The position numbers and the translations under genes are program-made. Shown here one piece after another: positions 49,791-57,134 of a stretch of DNA of 64,000 bases; position 1 is the stretch's first letter; each line of letters begins with the position of its first letter. The notes below the pieces were generated by a model, which saw only the letters and a program-made list of their open reading frames with translations, was not told the DNA's origin and did not search any database. Source of the stretch: Bacteroidota bacterium (GTDB lineage Bacteria > Bacteroidota > Bacteroidia > Chitinophagales > Saprospiraceae). Where the stretch lies: the NCBI GenBank assembly GCA_030147525.1, contig JASBVF010000055.1, positions 1 to 64,000 of the forward strand, in the 5' to 3' direction.

Positions 49791-50800
49791 TATTGCGGTA
49801 ATGCGAATCGCTCATACGTTTCGGCCCTCAGCAATTTCCAACCTGCCAACTGAAAATATTCTCCGAAATTGCCGGGGATATACATGCGGTCTTCCACATT
49901 TTTGATGGTGAAATACAGCTCCGGGTCGAGTAGGGTATCCGTTCCCGGCTGGCCGAGATCGATGACGTAACGGCTGGGTTTGCTTCCACGGGCAAGGGTG
50001 CGCAACTCCATTGGCAACAGGCGAAGTGGGTCCGTTTCATTGTAAACGCCCCGTTTTTTCTCCCTGGCATTTTTAACGGCAGCCCGGGCAGCCTGAAGCT
50101 TGCCTGCGTTGTTCATAATTTCCCAAAAACCTTCAGGCTGGATAATTTTTTCATCAAGCGGATTGAAAATACGAAGAAACGGGTCTACGTTTGGAAAAAT
50201 AAAATACGGAGTAGAAAACCCACCTGCCAGCTGCCGGATGTTGTAATCAATGTCGGCAGAGGCCGGAACTTCGCCCTCGAAGTTGTCCCGGTGTGGCCGG
50301 ATGTAGCAGAGCAATCTTCCATAGCTATCAAGAAATTCAAAACCATAAGCCAGAAAAAACCGGAAGTCATCTTTTGTTTTTCCGCTCGCCGCCATGTCAT
50401 TATCTATTTCATCAATCAAAAACTGCCTGGCAGCTTCAGCATGCCGGCGGTGGTTGAGTGCAACATCCTTTCCATCGCCTATGATAGAGCGAAGGTGGTC
50501 GGCATGCGGATCGCTGAAGCTTTTCAGTTTTGATTCAAAATCACCGCTTTCAAAAAACTCAATCCAGTCTTCATTGTCAAGACCGAGAAAACCCCGGCTG
50601 CCCGGAATGTCGAAGCTGATTTCCGGGGAGTCGATGCCCAGAAACCGGGTGCCGATATTAGCGGGAGAATTAACGCTGAGCGTATCTCCGTCATGGGTAA
50701 TTTCTTTCACAGAGGCGGTCCGGTCCCTGCGAACTGCAAAGTTTACACTGCCATATTTAAAGCCGGACCTGCTTACGGAAAACATACTGTTACGGGCCAT
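49790..50800 (-). CDS. SNase (thermonuclease)-like protein with large insertion
   Basis: A 336-aa protein without a signal peptide. It shows the staphylococcal-nuclease pattern in order. VKEITHDGDTLSV has the Ca-binding D37/D39. TRFLGIDSPEISF has R52 and E60 in the places of R35 and E43 of SNase. LDSYGRLLCYI has R162 in the place of R87. Between the second and third motifs lie about 95 extra residues (helical, with HADHLRSIIGDGKDVALNHRRHAEAARQFLIDEID), and a further 170 residues follow. All three catalytic groups appear intact, so an intracellular calcium-dependent nuclease is plausible. The inserted and C-terminal parts are not recognised. Confidence 0.6.
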   Translation of the reverse strand: MARNSMFSVSRSGFKYGSVNFAVRRDRTASVKEITHDGDTLSVNSPANIGTRFLGIDSPEISFDIPGSRGFLGLDNEDWIEFFESGDFESKLKSFSDPHADHLRSIIGDGKDVALNHRRHAEAARQFLIDEIDNDMAASGKTKDDFRFFLAYGFEFLDSYGRLLCYIRPHRDNFEGEVPASADIDYNIRQLAGGFSTPYFIFPNVDPFLRIFNPLDEKIIQPEGFWEIMNNAGKLQAARAAVKNAREKKRGVYNETDPLRLLPMELRTLARGSKPSRYVIDLGQPGTDTLLDPELYFTIKNVEDRMYIPGNFGEYFQLAGWKLLRAETYERFALPQ

Positions 50801-50821
50801 AATTTTTCATGTAGTTGGTGA

Positions 50822-50881
50822 AGAACCGTCTTTGCGGCGACGGTTCTGTGGTTAATTGATTGATTTGCTAGCATAGCAAAT
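50822..50881. promoter_or_regulatory. Two perfect hairpins in the divergent intergenic region
   Basis: AGAACCGTC (50822-50830) pairs with GACGGTTCT (50839-50847). ATTTGCTA (50863-50870) pairs with TAGCAAAT (50874-50881). Both lie between the diverging SNase-like gene (minus, start 50800) and the peroxiredoxin-like gene (plus, start 50965). They could be operators or leader structures. Confidence 0.45.
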
Positions 50882-50964
50882 GTAAAAATTAGATTTGCTT
50901 TTATGATAAAGCTAATTTTAAACCCTTTTCACAGAATGCTGTTTTTAAGCCTAAAATCTTCCGT

Positions 50965-51510
50965 ATGTTAGCTGCCATGTTAGAAAACGACCTCGAAATT
51001 TTGGAAGAAATGATCACCAATACCGGGGAGCCCTTGAACAAGGTGACTTACCGCAGCCCGGTTTTGCTGGTATTTTTGCGTCATTTCGGATGCGTTTTTT
51101 GCAAAGAAGCGTTGGATGACCTTTCTGCCCGTCGCAGTGACTTTAAAAAAGCGGGCATCAATCTCGTTTTTGTCCACATGGCTGATGATGAAACGGCTCA
51201 GGAATATTTTGCCAGGTTCAATCTCGACGGTGTCGAATATGTCTGCGACCCAAGCCAGCGGTATTACGCTGCGTTCGGTCTTCACAGGGGGACGTTTTCT
51301 CAGTTGTATGGCCTTCAGACATGGATGAGAGGTTTCAAACTCAAAAGTCAGCGGGGCTACAATCTTGAATTAGCCCAAAAACTCGGCGACTCCACCCAAA
51401 TGCCTGGCGTATTTGTTTTGCAGGATGGCCAAATCAAGGAAAGTTTTATCCATGATCATGCTGCAGAGCGTCCGAATTATGACCGCTTGGTCGAGTGTTG
51501 TGTCCGTTAA
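50965..51510 (+). CDS. Peroxiredoxin-like protein (AhpC/TSA_2, PRXL2/SelL type)
   Basis: A 181-aa thioredoxin-fold protein. The redox motif is C43-V-F-C46 in VFLRHFGCVFCKEALDDL. The downstream pattern (LVFVHMADDETAQEYFARFNLDGVEYVCDPSQRYYAAFGLHRGT) and MPGVFVLQDGQI fit the AhpC/TSA_2 or SelL-like group, in which a CxxC replaces the usual peroxidatic T-x-x-C. It should reduce peroxides or act as a thiol oxidoreductase in the cytoplasm. The ATG at 50965 is preceded by a second possible start at residue 5. It is a single gene; aroC follows with its own promoter. Confidence 0.8.
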   Translation: MLAAMLENDLEILEEMITNTGEPLNKVTYRSPVLLVFLRHFGCVFCKEALDDLSARRSDFKKAGINLVFVHMADDETAQEYFARFNLDGVEYVCDPSQRYYAAFGLHRGTFSQLYGLQTWMRGFKLKSQRGYNLELAQKLGDSTQMPGVFVLQDGQIKESFIHDHAAERPNYDRLVECCVR

Positions 51511-51553
51511 GCTTTCTCATCGGGCTAAAATTTTTTTCCCTTCTTTTTTCCTT

Positions 51554-51561
51554 TAACTTTG
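51554..51561 (+). promoter_or_regulatory. -7 element upstream of aroC
   Basis: TAACTTTG is an exact TAnnTTTG box. The -33 region is T-rich (TTTTTTTCCC) without a clear TTTG. Initiation near 51568 allows either ATG 51585 or 51627. Confidence 0.5.
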
Positions 51562-51626
51562 CTCGCCTTCTCCAAATATGACACATGGCGAGCCGCCTTC
51601 ATATTTCATTAAAATTACCATTTTGC

Positions 51627-52715
51627 ATGGCTGGCAACTCTTTCGGGCAAGTTTTTCGAATCACAACTTTTGGCGAATCACACGGAGCAGCTATCGGCGT
51701 AATCGTTGATGGGTGCCCGGCAGGTTTGGATGTGGAAGAGCAATTCATTCAGCATGAACTCGATCGGCGGCGGCCCGGTCAGTCGAGTATTGTTACGCAG
51801 CGCAAGGAAGCTGACAAGGTGGAGGTTTTGTCAGGCATTTTTGAAGGGAAAACGACCGGAATGCCTATTTCTCTGCTGATTCGAAATGAAGATGCCCGGT
51901 CGAAAGACTACAGCCACATTGCCGATAAATTCCGGCCTTCTCACGCTGACTTTACCTACCAGGCCAAGTACGGCCATCGTGATTACCGGGGTGGCGGACG
52001 ATCATCGGCCCGTGAAACGGCGGCTCGTGTTGCCGCAGGCGCCATCGCAAAAATCTTACTCAAAAAAGTTGGCATAAATGTCCAGGCTTACGTCAGCAGG
52101 GTAGGGGAGATTGAGTTGTCCACACCCTACCAGGAGCTCGATTTTTCAAAAACAGAGTCCACGCCCGTCCGGTGCCCTGACCTTGAAGTTGCGGAGCAAA
52201 TGGAAACACTCATCCGCCAGGTAAGGAAGGATGGCGATACCATTGGCGGCATTGTGAGTTGCGTAATTTTTGGATGCCCGGCGGGCCTGGGTGATCCGGT
52301 TTTCGACCGGCTTCACGCAGATATCGGGAAGGCGATGCTGAGTATCAATGCATGCAAAGGTTTTGAAATTGGCTCCGGTTTCAGTGGCGTGACCATGCGT
52401 GGCTCAAAGCATAACGATGCTTTTTATCACGACGGACGGCAAATTCGAACCCGAACCAACTACTCCGGCGGTGTGCAGGGAGGAATATCCAACGGCATGG
52501 ACATTTACTTCCGGGCAGCATTCAAGCCTGTGGCGACCATTGTGCCGGCACAGGAATCCGTTAACGAAGCAGGCGAGTCCGTAACCGTCGAAGGCAAGGG
52601 CCGTCACGATCCCTGCGTTTTGCCCAGGGCGGTGCCCATCGTCGAAGCGATGACAGCACTGGTGCTGGCCGATCATTTTTTACGACAAAAAATTTCACAA
52701 ACTGGCGATTGGTAA
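51627..52715 (+). CDS. aroC: Chorismate synthase
   Basis: The start was set at 51627 ([20 protein letters not shown]), the family's normal N-terminus; ATG 51585 would add 14 residues. The 362-aa enzyme makes chorismate from EPSP with reduced FMN, the last step of the shikimate pathway. Signatures: [93 protein letters not shown] and [19 protein letters not shown]. The length is normal and no other aro genes are adjacent. It runs without a terminator towards the next gene, 55 bp on. Confidence 0.96.
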   Translation: MAGNSFGQVFRITTFGESHGAAIGVIVDGCPAGLDVEEQFIQHELDRRRPGQSSIVTQRKEADKVEVLSGIFEGKTTGMPISLLIRNEDARSKDYSHIADKFRPSHADFTYQAKYGHRDYRGGGRSSARETAARVAAGAIAKILLKKVGINVQAYVSRVGEIELSTPYQELDFSKTESTPVRCPDLEVAEQMETLIRQVRKDGDTIGGIVSCVIFGCPAGLGDPVFDRLHADIGKAMLSINACKGFEIGSGFSGVTMRGSKHNDAFYHDGRQIRTRTNYSGGVQGGISNGMDIYFRAAFKPVATIVPAQESVNEAGESVTVEGKGRHDPCVLPRAVPIVEAMTALVLADHFLRQKISQTGDW

Positions 52716-52770
52716 CGAAGCTTACCATTTGCCAGTTGACTACCTAACTTTTCACCAATCATTTTCAAAA

Positions 52771-54171
52771 ATGAAAGCCAAATTATCATTACTTCTCATT
52801 TTTCTGACCGGGCAGGTATTCGCACAGTTGACCATCAAAGTCAACAGCATTCCGGCGAATACTCCGGCGAATGCAGATATTCATATTGCGGGAAGTTTCC
52901 AGGGTTGGGACCCCGGTGACCCAAACTATATTCTGACGAATAACGGCGACGGAACCTACCAAATCATAATCACACCGCCCAATGGTTTGATCAAATACAA
53001 ATTTACACGGGGCAGTTGGGCGACGGTTGAGGGCAATGCTTCCGGGACTTTTCTTCCCGACCGGGAATTCAACTACACAGGTGGTGCTGTCACGGAGCAG
53101 GTGACGATTTTAACCTGGGAAGACCTCGGCGGCGGTAGCGGCGGCGGAACAGCTGCTGACAATGTTTTTCTCCTCAGTGATAATTTCTATATGCCGCAAC
53201 TGGATCGTTACCGGAAAATCTGGATTTACCTCCCCCCGGACTATGATTCTTCTTCGAAATATTATCCGGTGCTGTACATGCACGACGGGCAAAACCTGTT
53301 CGATAAAAACACCAGTTTCGCCGGAGAATGGGAGGTGGACGAATCCCTGAACGAGCTTTTTAATCAGGGCAATCATGGAGCCATCGTCGTGGGTATTGAA
53401 AACGGCGGTGCCAAACGTATCGATGAATATTCGCCCTGGTACAACCAGAATTACCAGGCAGGCGGCGAGGGCGCTCAGTACGTTGATTTTATTGTTGAAA
53501 CGCTCAAGCCCTACATTGATCAAAACTACCGGACCTTGCCCGGGCCTGAATTTACCTGCTTGTTTGGCAGCTCTTTGGGCGGCCTGATTTCACAATATGC
53601 CATCATGAAACATCAAGACGTTATCGGAAAGGCTGGCGTGTTTTCACCGGCGTTCTGGTTCAATCCTGAAATCTTTCAACACAGTGTCGACATACCCAAG
53701 ACGGAAGATTTGAAAATTTACCTGTTGGCTGGCATGCAGGAAGGCAACGGGTCGGTCGTCGCTGACGTGAACCAGATGGAATCGGCTTTGTTAAACAACG
53801 GCTTTGAAAGCGAGGAACTGAACAAGGCATTTCACAATGACGGCCAACACAGCGAATGGTACTGGGCAAGGGAGTTTCCATGGGCTTACCTCTGGTTGTT
53901 TGACGGAATGGATTTTACGAGTGCGTCGGAAGCGGAAGCCGGTAAAATCAAACTTTACCCAAATCCGGCGGATACTTTGCTTAACCTTGAAAACCTGCCG
54001 GAACTTCGAAAGCCATCTTACCGGATTTCCGGGCTGAATGGCCAGGTTTACGAAAAAAACCGGTTGAACGGAAATGCCATCAACGTAAGCCAGTTGCCAT
54101 CAGGCACCTATGTGCTGAATGTGTTTTCAAAAAAGGAAATTGTTTTTACTGAAAAATTTGTGGTGAAATAG
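52771..54171 (+). CDS. T9SS-secreted esterase with CBM48-like N-terminal domain
   Basis: The start was chosen at 52771 (MKAKLSLLLIFLTGQVFAQ signal peptide). The 466-aa product has an N-terminal carbohydrate-binding-like beta-sandwich (about 20-110: IHIAGSFQGWDPGDPNYILTNNGDGTYQI, LIKYKFTRGSWATVEG), a Gly-rich linker, and an esterase-D/Fes-type alpha/beta hydrolase (about 125-385: RKIWIYLPPDYDSSSKYYPVLYMHDGQNLFD, the nucleophile elbow LFGSSLGGLISQYAI, and a His near NDGQHSEWYW). A T9SS sorting domain ends it (KLYPNPADTLLNLENL). It probably removes acyl groups from glycans, or acts on glycan-linked esters, outside the cell. Confidence 0.87.
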   Translation: MKAKLSLLLIFLTGQVFAQLTIKVNSIPANTPANADIHIAGSFQGWDPGDPNYILTNNGDGTYQIIITPPNGLIKYKFTRGSWATVEGNASGTFLPDREFNYTGGAVTEQVTILTWEDLGGGSGGGTAADNVFLLSDNFYMPQLDRYRKIWIYLPPDYDSSSKYYPVLYMHDGQNLFDKNTSFAGEWEVDESLNELFNQGNHGAIVVGIENGGAKRIDEYSPWYNQNYQAGGEGAQYVDFIVETLKPYIDQNYRTLPGPEFTCLFGSSLGGLISQYAIMKHQDVIGKAGVFSPAFWFNPEIFQHSVDIPKTEDLKIYLLAGMQEGNGSVVADVNQMESALLNNGFESEELNKAFHNDGQHSEWYWAREFPWAYLWLFDGMDFTSASEAEAGKIKLYPNPADTLLNLENLPELRKPSYRISGLNGQVYEKNRLNGNAINVSQLPSGTYVLNVFSKKEIVFTEKFVVK

Positions 54172-54179
54172 CAGGCTTC

Positions 54180-54219
54180 GGCGCTGACGTTTTCTTGTTT
54201 TTTAAAAAACGTCAGCGCC
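54180..54219. terminator. Perfect 14-bp hairpin between the esterase and hemH genes
   Basis: 54180-54193 (GGCGCTGACGTTTT) is the reverse complement of 54206-54219. The T-run is inside the loop rather than after the stem. It starts 9 bp after the esterase stop; its use as terminator is probable but not classical. Confidence 0.6.
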
Positions 54220-54247
54220 TGGCCTTGTCAAAACTATAGTGAAATAC

Positions 54248-55273
54248 ATGTCGAAATTTGGAAAAAAGGGTGTCCTGCTCGTCAATTTAGGTACACCCGA
54301 TGCGCCGGAGTGGGGGGCAGTTTACAGGTATTTGAAGCAATTTTTACTCGATGCCCGTGTGATTGACTATCCATGGCTGGCCAGGAACCTGCTGGTCAGG
54401 GGGATCATCCTGCCATTTCGGACCAGCAGCTCGACCAAACTTTACAAAGAACTCTGGCTGCCTGAGGGCTCCCCTTTGAAAGTTTACGGTGAGAAATTAA
54501 CGGAGGGTGTCCGGGAATCGCTCGGCGAGGAGTACGAAGTGGAACTGGCGATGCGATACCAAAATCCATCCATCGAATCGGCGATCGACAAATTGCTGGC
54601 AAAACAGGTGAGGGACATCACGGTTTTCCCGCTGTTCCCGCAGTACGCCAGCGCTACGACGGGTTCAGTTCACGAGGAGGTGATGCGGATTTTGGTGAAA
54701 AAACAAACCATTCCGGACGTCAAGCTGATTAACTCCTATCACGACTACGAGCCGATGATCGAAATTTTTGCTGAAAACGGACGGACGTTCGGTATCGAAA
54801 ATTACGACCATGTGCTGTTCAGCTATCACGGCTTGCCGCAGCGTCACCTCCGAAAGGCTGACACCTGCAATCATTGCCTGAAAACAGCGGATTGTTGCCA
54901 GACGTTATCTATCAAGAATCAATTTTGTTATTCGGCGCAATGTCACGCAACGACGGCTGCATTGGTGAAAAAACTGGGGCTGAAGGAAGGGCAGTACACA
55001 ACCTGTTTTCAGTCGAGGCTCGGCAAGGAAGTTTGGGCGCAGCCCTACACCAGTGAAATTATTGAAAAGCGGGCCAAGGCCGGCGATAAAAAATTGCTGG
55101 TTTTCTGTCCTGCCTTCGTGGCAGATTGCCTGGAAACCACGATTGAAATTTCGGTAGAATACCAGGAGGAGTTTGAAGAATTGGGAGGTGAAAAAGTACA
55201 ACTGGTGCCCAGCCTGAACGACAGCCCAATCTGGGTTGAGGCAGTGGCAGGCCTCATCCAAAAGGAAGCATGA
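54248..55273 (+). CDS. hemH: Ferrochelatase
   Basis: The start is ATG 54248 (MSKFGKKGVLLVNLGTPDAP); a GTG at 54239 is the only upstream alternative. The 341-aa enzyme inserts Fe(II) into protoporphyrin IX. Typical parts: VLLVNLGTPDAPEWGAVYRYLKQFL, ELAMRYQNPSIESAI, PLFPQYASATTGSV, HVLFSYHGLPQRHLRKAD (catalytic His) and VFCPAFVADCLETTIEISVEY (Glu). A Cys-rich insertion (CNHCLKTADCCQT) after the catalytic His may bind metal or an iron-sulfur cluster. The stop overlaps the next ATG by 4 bp (ATGA), so the HAD gene is translationally coupled. Confidence 0.95.
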   Translation: MSKFGKKGVLLVNLGTPDAPEWGAVYRYLKQFLLDARVIDYPWLARNLLVRGIILPFRTSSSTKLYKELWLPEGSPLKVYGEKLTEGVRESLGEEYEVELAMRYQNPSIESAIDKLLAKQVRDITVFPLFPQYASATTGSVHEEVMRILVKKQTIPDVKLINSYHDYEPMIEIFAENGRTFGIENYDHVLFSYHGLPQRHLRKADTCNHCLKTADCCQTLSIKNQFCYSAQCHATTAALVKKLGLKEGQYTTCFQSRLGKEVWAQPYTSEIIEKRAKAGDKKLLVFCPAFVADCLETTIEISVEYQEEFEELGGEKVQLVPSLNDSPIWVEAVAGLIQKEA

Positions 55274-55980
55274 TGGAAAAAACGCTCGTTATTTTCGATG
55301 TTGACGGTACGCTGGTTTACTCCAACAAGATTGATAGTCAGTGCTTTGCGCAAGCTTATCAGGAAATTTACGGGCAGATGTTTCCAACCATTGACTGGGC
55401 AAAATATCCGCACGTAACGGATCACACGATATTCAGAACGGTCATTCACCAACACTTCGAACGGGAGGCGACGGAAGATGAAATGACGGTTTTTCAGCAG
55501 CACTACATTGGGCTGCTGGAGTATAACCGGGTGGTGAAACCGGAAGAGTTTCAGGAAGTGCCCAATGCAAAGCTGACCATTGACAGTCTTCGGCAGGACG
55601 AACGCTTTGTGATCGGAATAGCTACGGGCGGATGGCAAAGACCAGCCCACGTCAAGCTGAATCATGTTAAAATTCCCGCTGGCGAGCTTTTCCTGAGCGG
55701 TGCTGACGGAAAAGAGACCAGGGAGGAGATCATTGAGCAGGTCATCGGTGTGGTGCAAAGCCACCACGGAACTATCGGCAGGGTGGTTTACGTTGGTGAT
55801 GCCATCTGGGACGTACACACGACCCGCAGGATGAATCTGAATTTTATCGGGATACGCAGAATGGGCGATGTGGAGGTATTGGAACGGGAAGGTACAACAG
55901 TCGTCCTGCAGGATTATTCGAGTTATGATCGATTTGTGGAAGCTGTTTTCGAGGCAAGACCGCCAGTTAATTTTGAATAA
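55270..55980 (+). CDS. HAD-superfamily hydrolase (phosphoglycolate-phosphatase-like)
   Basis: A 236-aa HAD phosphatase. Motif I is VIFDVDGTLVYSN with nucleophile Asp and acid Asp. Motif II is IGIATGGWQRPA (Thr). Motif III Lys is near LSGADGKETREE. Motif IV is VVYVGDAIWDVHTTRRMNL (GDxxxD). The helical cap lies at about 15-95. The substrate is unknown. Its ATG overlaps the hemH stop, so it is coexpressed with haem synthesis and may clear a toxic phosphorylated by-product; that is only a guess. Confidence 0.85.
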   Translation: MMEKTLVIFDVDGTLVYSNKIDSQCFAQAYQEIYGQMFPTIDWAKYPHVTDHTIFRTVIHQHFEREATEDEMTVFQQHYIGLLEYNRVVKPEEFQEVPNAKLTIDSLRQDERFVIGIATGGWQRPAHVKLNHVKIPAGELFLSGADGKETREEIIEQVIGVVQSHHGTIGRVVYVGDAIWDVHTTRRMNLNFIGIRRMGDVEVLEREGTTVVLQDYSSYDRFVEAVFEARPPVNFE

Positions 55981-56078
55981 ACCGACAGTTGTTGAAAACA
56001 TTTTTGATTAAATTGCTGTTCGGGATGGCGTATTAATCAAGGAGTTACATATTTTTTTATAAAAATCTTCAATCATCC

Positions 56079-56108
56079 TTGGTTTTATTTTTTTGGTCTG
56101 TATCTTTG
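56079..56108 (+). promoter_or_regulatory. Promoter of tRNA-Lys
   Basis: TTG (56079-56081), a 19-bp spacer and TATCTTTG (56101-56108) fit the Bacteroidota consensus exactly. The start point would be near 56115, 28 nt before the mature tRNA. Confidence 0.75.
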
Positions 56109-56142
56109 CACCCGCTTTGAAAGAAAAGCGAAAAACAAATAA

Positions 56143-56215
56143 GATTCCGTAGCTCAGTCGGTAGAGCATTTGACTTTTAATCAAAGGGTCCCGGGTTCGA
56201 GCCCCGGCGGAATCA
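56143..56215 (+). tRNA. tRNA-Lys(TTT)
   Basis: A 73-nt tRNA. The acceptor stem GATTCCG pairs with CGGAATC, discriminator A. The D-arm is AGCTCAGTCGGTAGAGCA. The anticodon stem-loop TTTGA-CTTTTAA-TCAAA gives TTT. The T-arm is CCGGGTTCGAGCCCCGG. CCA is not encoded. It has its own promoter upstream and a terminator immediately downstream. Confidence 0.96.
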
Positions 56216-56217
56216 CG

Positions 56218-56250
56218 AAGCCTTGGTGAGCATTCACTGAGGCTTTTTTT
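56218..56250 (+). terminator. Intrinsic terminator of tRNA-Lys
   Basis: An 11-bp stem with two G-U pairs pairs 56219-56229 (AGCCTTGGTGA) with 56234-56244 around loop GCAT, followed by a run of seven T ending at 56250. It begins 3 nt after the tRNA. Confidence 0.85.
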
Positions 56251-56297
56251 GTGTCTGATTTTATGAAAAGCTGATAGCTTCCTTCAGAAACCTGCCA

Positions 56298-56645
56298 ATG
56301 ATGAACCCATATCTCTTCGTTTACGGAACGCTTAAAAATGACGCACAGAATGAAGTTGCCCGATTTCTGCGGGATCATGCTACATTTTTAGGCGAGGGCA
56401 GTATGACTGGCCGGATGTTTGACCTTGGTGAGTACCCCGGAGCTGTTTTTATTGAAAATGGCGGAGAGCAAGTGTCCGGGCATGTTTTCAAAATGACAGA
56501 GCCGGCGCTGGTCTTGAACGTTTTGGATGCGTACGAGGGCATTGGGGATGAATTTCCTGAGCCTCATGAGTACGTCCGGCAGGAGGTGCCCATTTTTTTC
56601 CGGCAGGGAAGGTTGAATTGTTGGGTTTATCTTTACAATCTCTAA
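56298..56645 (+). CDS. Gamma-glutamylcyclotransferase-like (AIG2/GGCT) protein
   Basis: A 115-aa protein of the GGCT-like fold. The substrate loop is YLFVYGTLKND near the N-terminus, the body GRMFDLGEYPGAVF, and the catalytic Glu is in LDAYEGIGDEFPEPHEYVRQEV. It ends CWVYLYNL. Members cleave gamma-glutamyl amines or peptides to 5-oxoproline; the particular substrate is unknown. ATG 56301 is an equally possible start. It lies just behind the tRNA-Lys terminator. Confidence 0.88.
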   Translation: MMNPYLFVYGTLKNDAQNEVARFLRDHATFLGEGSMTGRMFDLGEYPGAVFIENGGEQVSGHVFKMTEPALVLNVLDAYEGIGDEFPEPHEYVRQEVPIFFRQGRLNCWVYLYNL

Positions 56646-57134
56646 AATTCATAAGTTGGCAGGATTTTATTAAGAGTCTGATAGTCAGTAATTTATTGAT
56701 CTTTTTTCTTTCCAATAGTTTTTCAGGCAATTGCGAATTTGAATTGGTATGGTATTTGAACTTTTGGTGGGAACTCCCTCCTCGTTGTTTTATTTCCCCC
56801 CTTCGTTTTAAGTGAAATATTCCCCCCTTTGGAATTACACGTTCAAAGTCCTTAGGACTTAAAGCAGAAACTATACAAACAAAGATGACCTTTTTCACCC
56901 TTTTACAGCACCCGCTGCGGCGTACTGCCGTAAGCTATCCGGTCTTACCCATCTCTGTATTTCTGCTATTAGGTTTTGGTCTTTTTTTAACCTGGCACCG
57001 CCGCTCAGTTGCTTTAAAAAACATTGGCGAATGTCCGGTTTGTTCTGTGTGATCTTTTACAAGGCTAAGAAAATCAATCATATAGCATTTTCTACTTATT
57101 GCAATTCCTCTCAGAAAGAAAAATTTTAAAAACT
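56646..57134. other. Non-coding region before the giant TSP3 protein gene
   Basis: About 490 bp with no convincing gene. It holds two direct TTCCCCCCTT blocks (about 56794-56803 and 56820-56829) and a hairpin AAGTCC-TTA-GGACTT (56846-56860). The C-runs resemble degraded remnants of the C-rich leaders often seen near small endonuclease genes in this phylum, but no such protein remains. No consensus promoter was found before 57135. Confidence 0.4.

Noticed and set aside
56488-56898. 136-codon minus-strand frame overlapping the GGCT-like gene
   Set aside because: Half of it is antisense to the GGCT-like gene, and the rest is low complexity without a domain or promoter.
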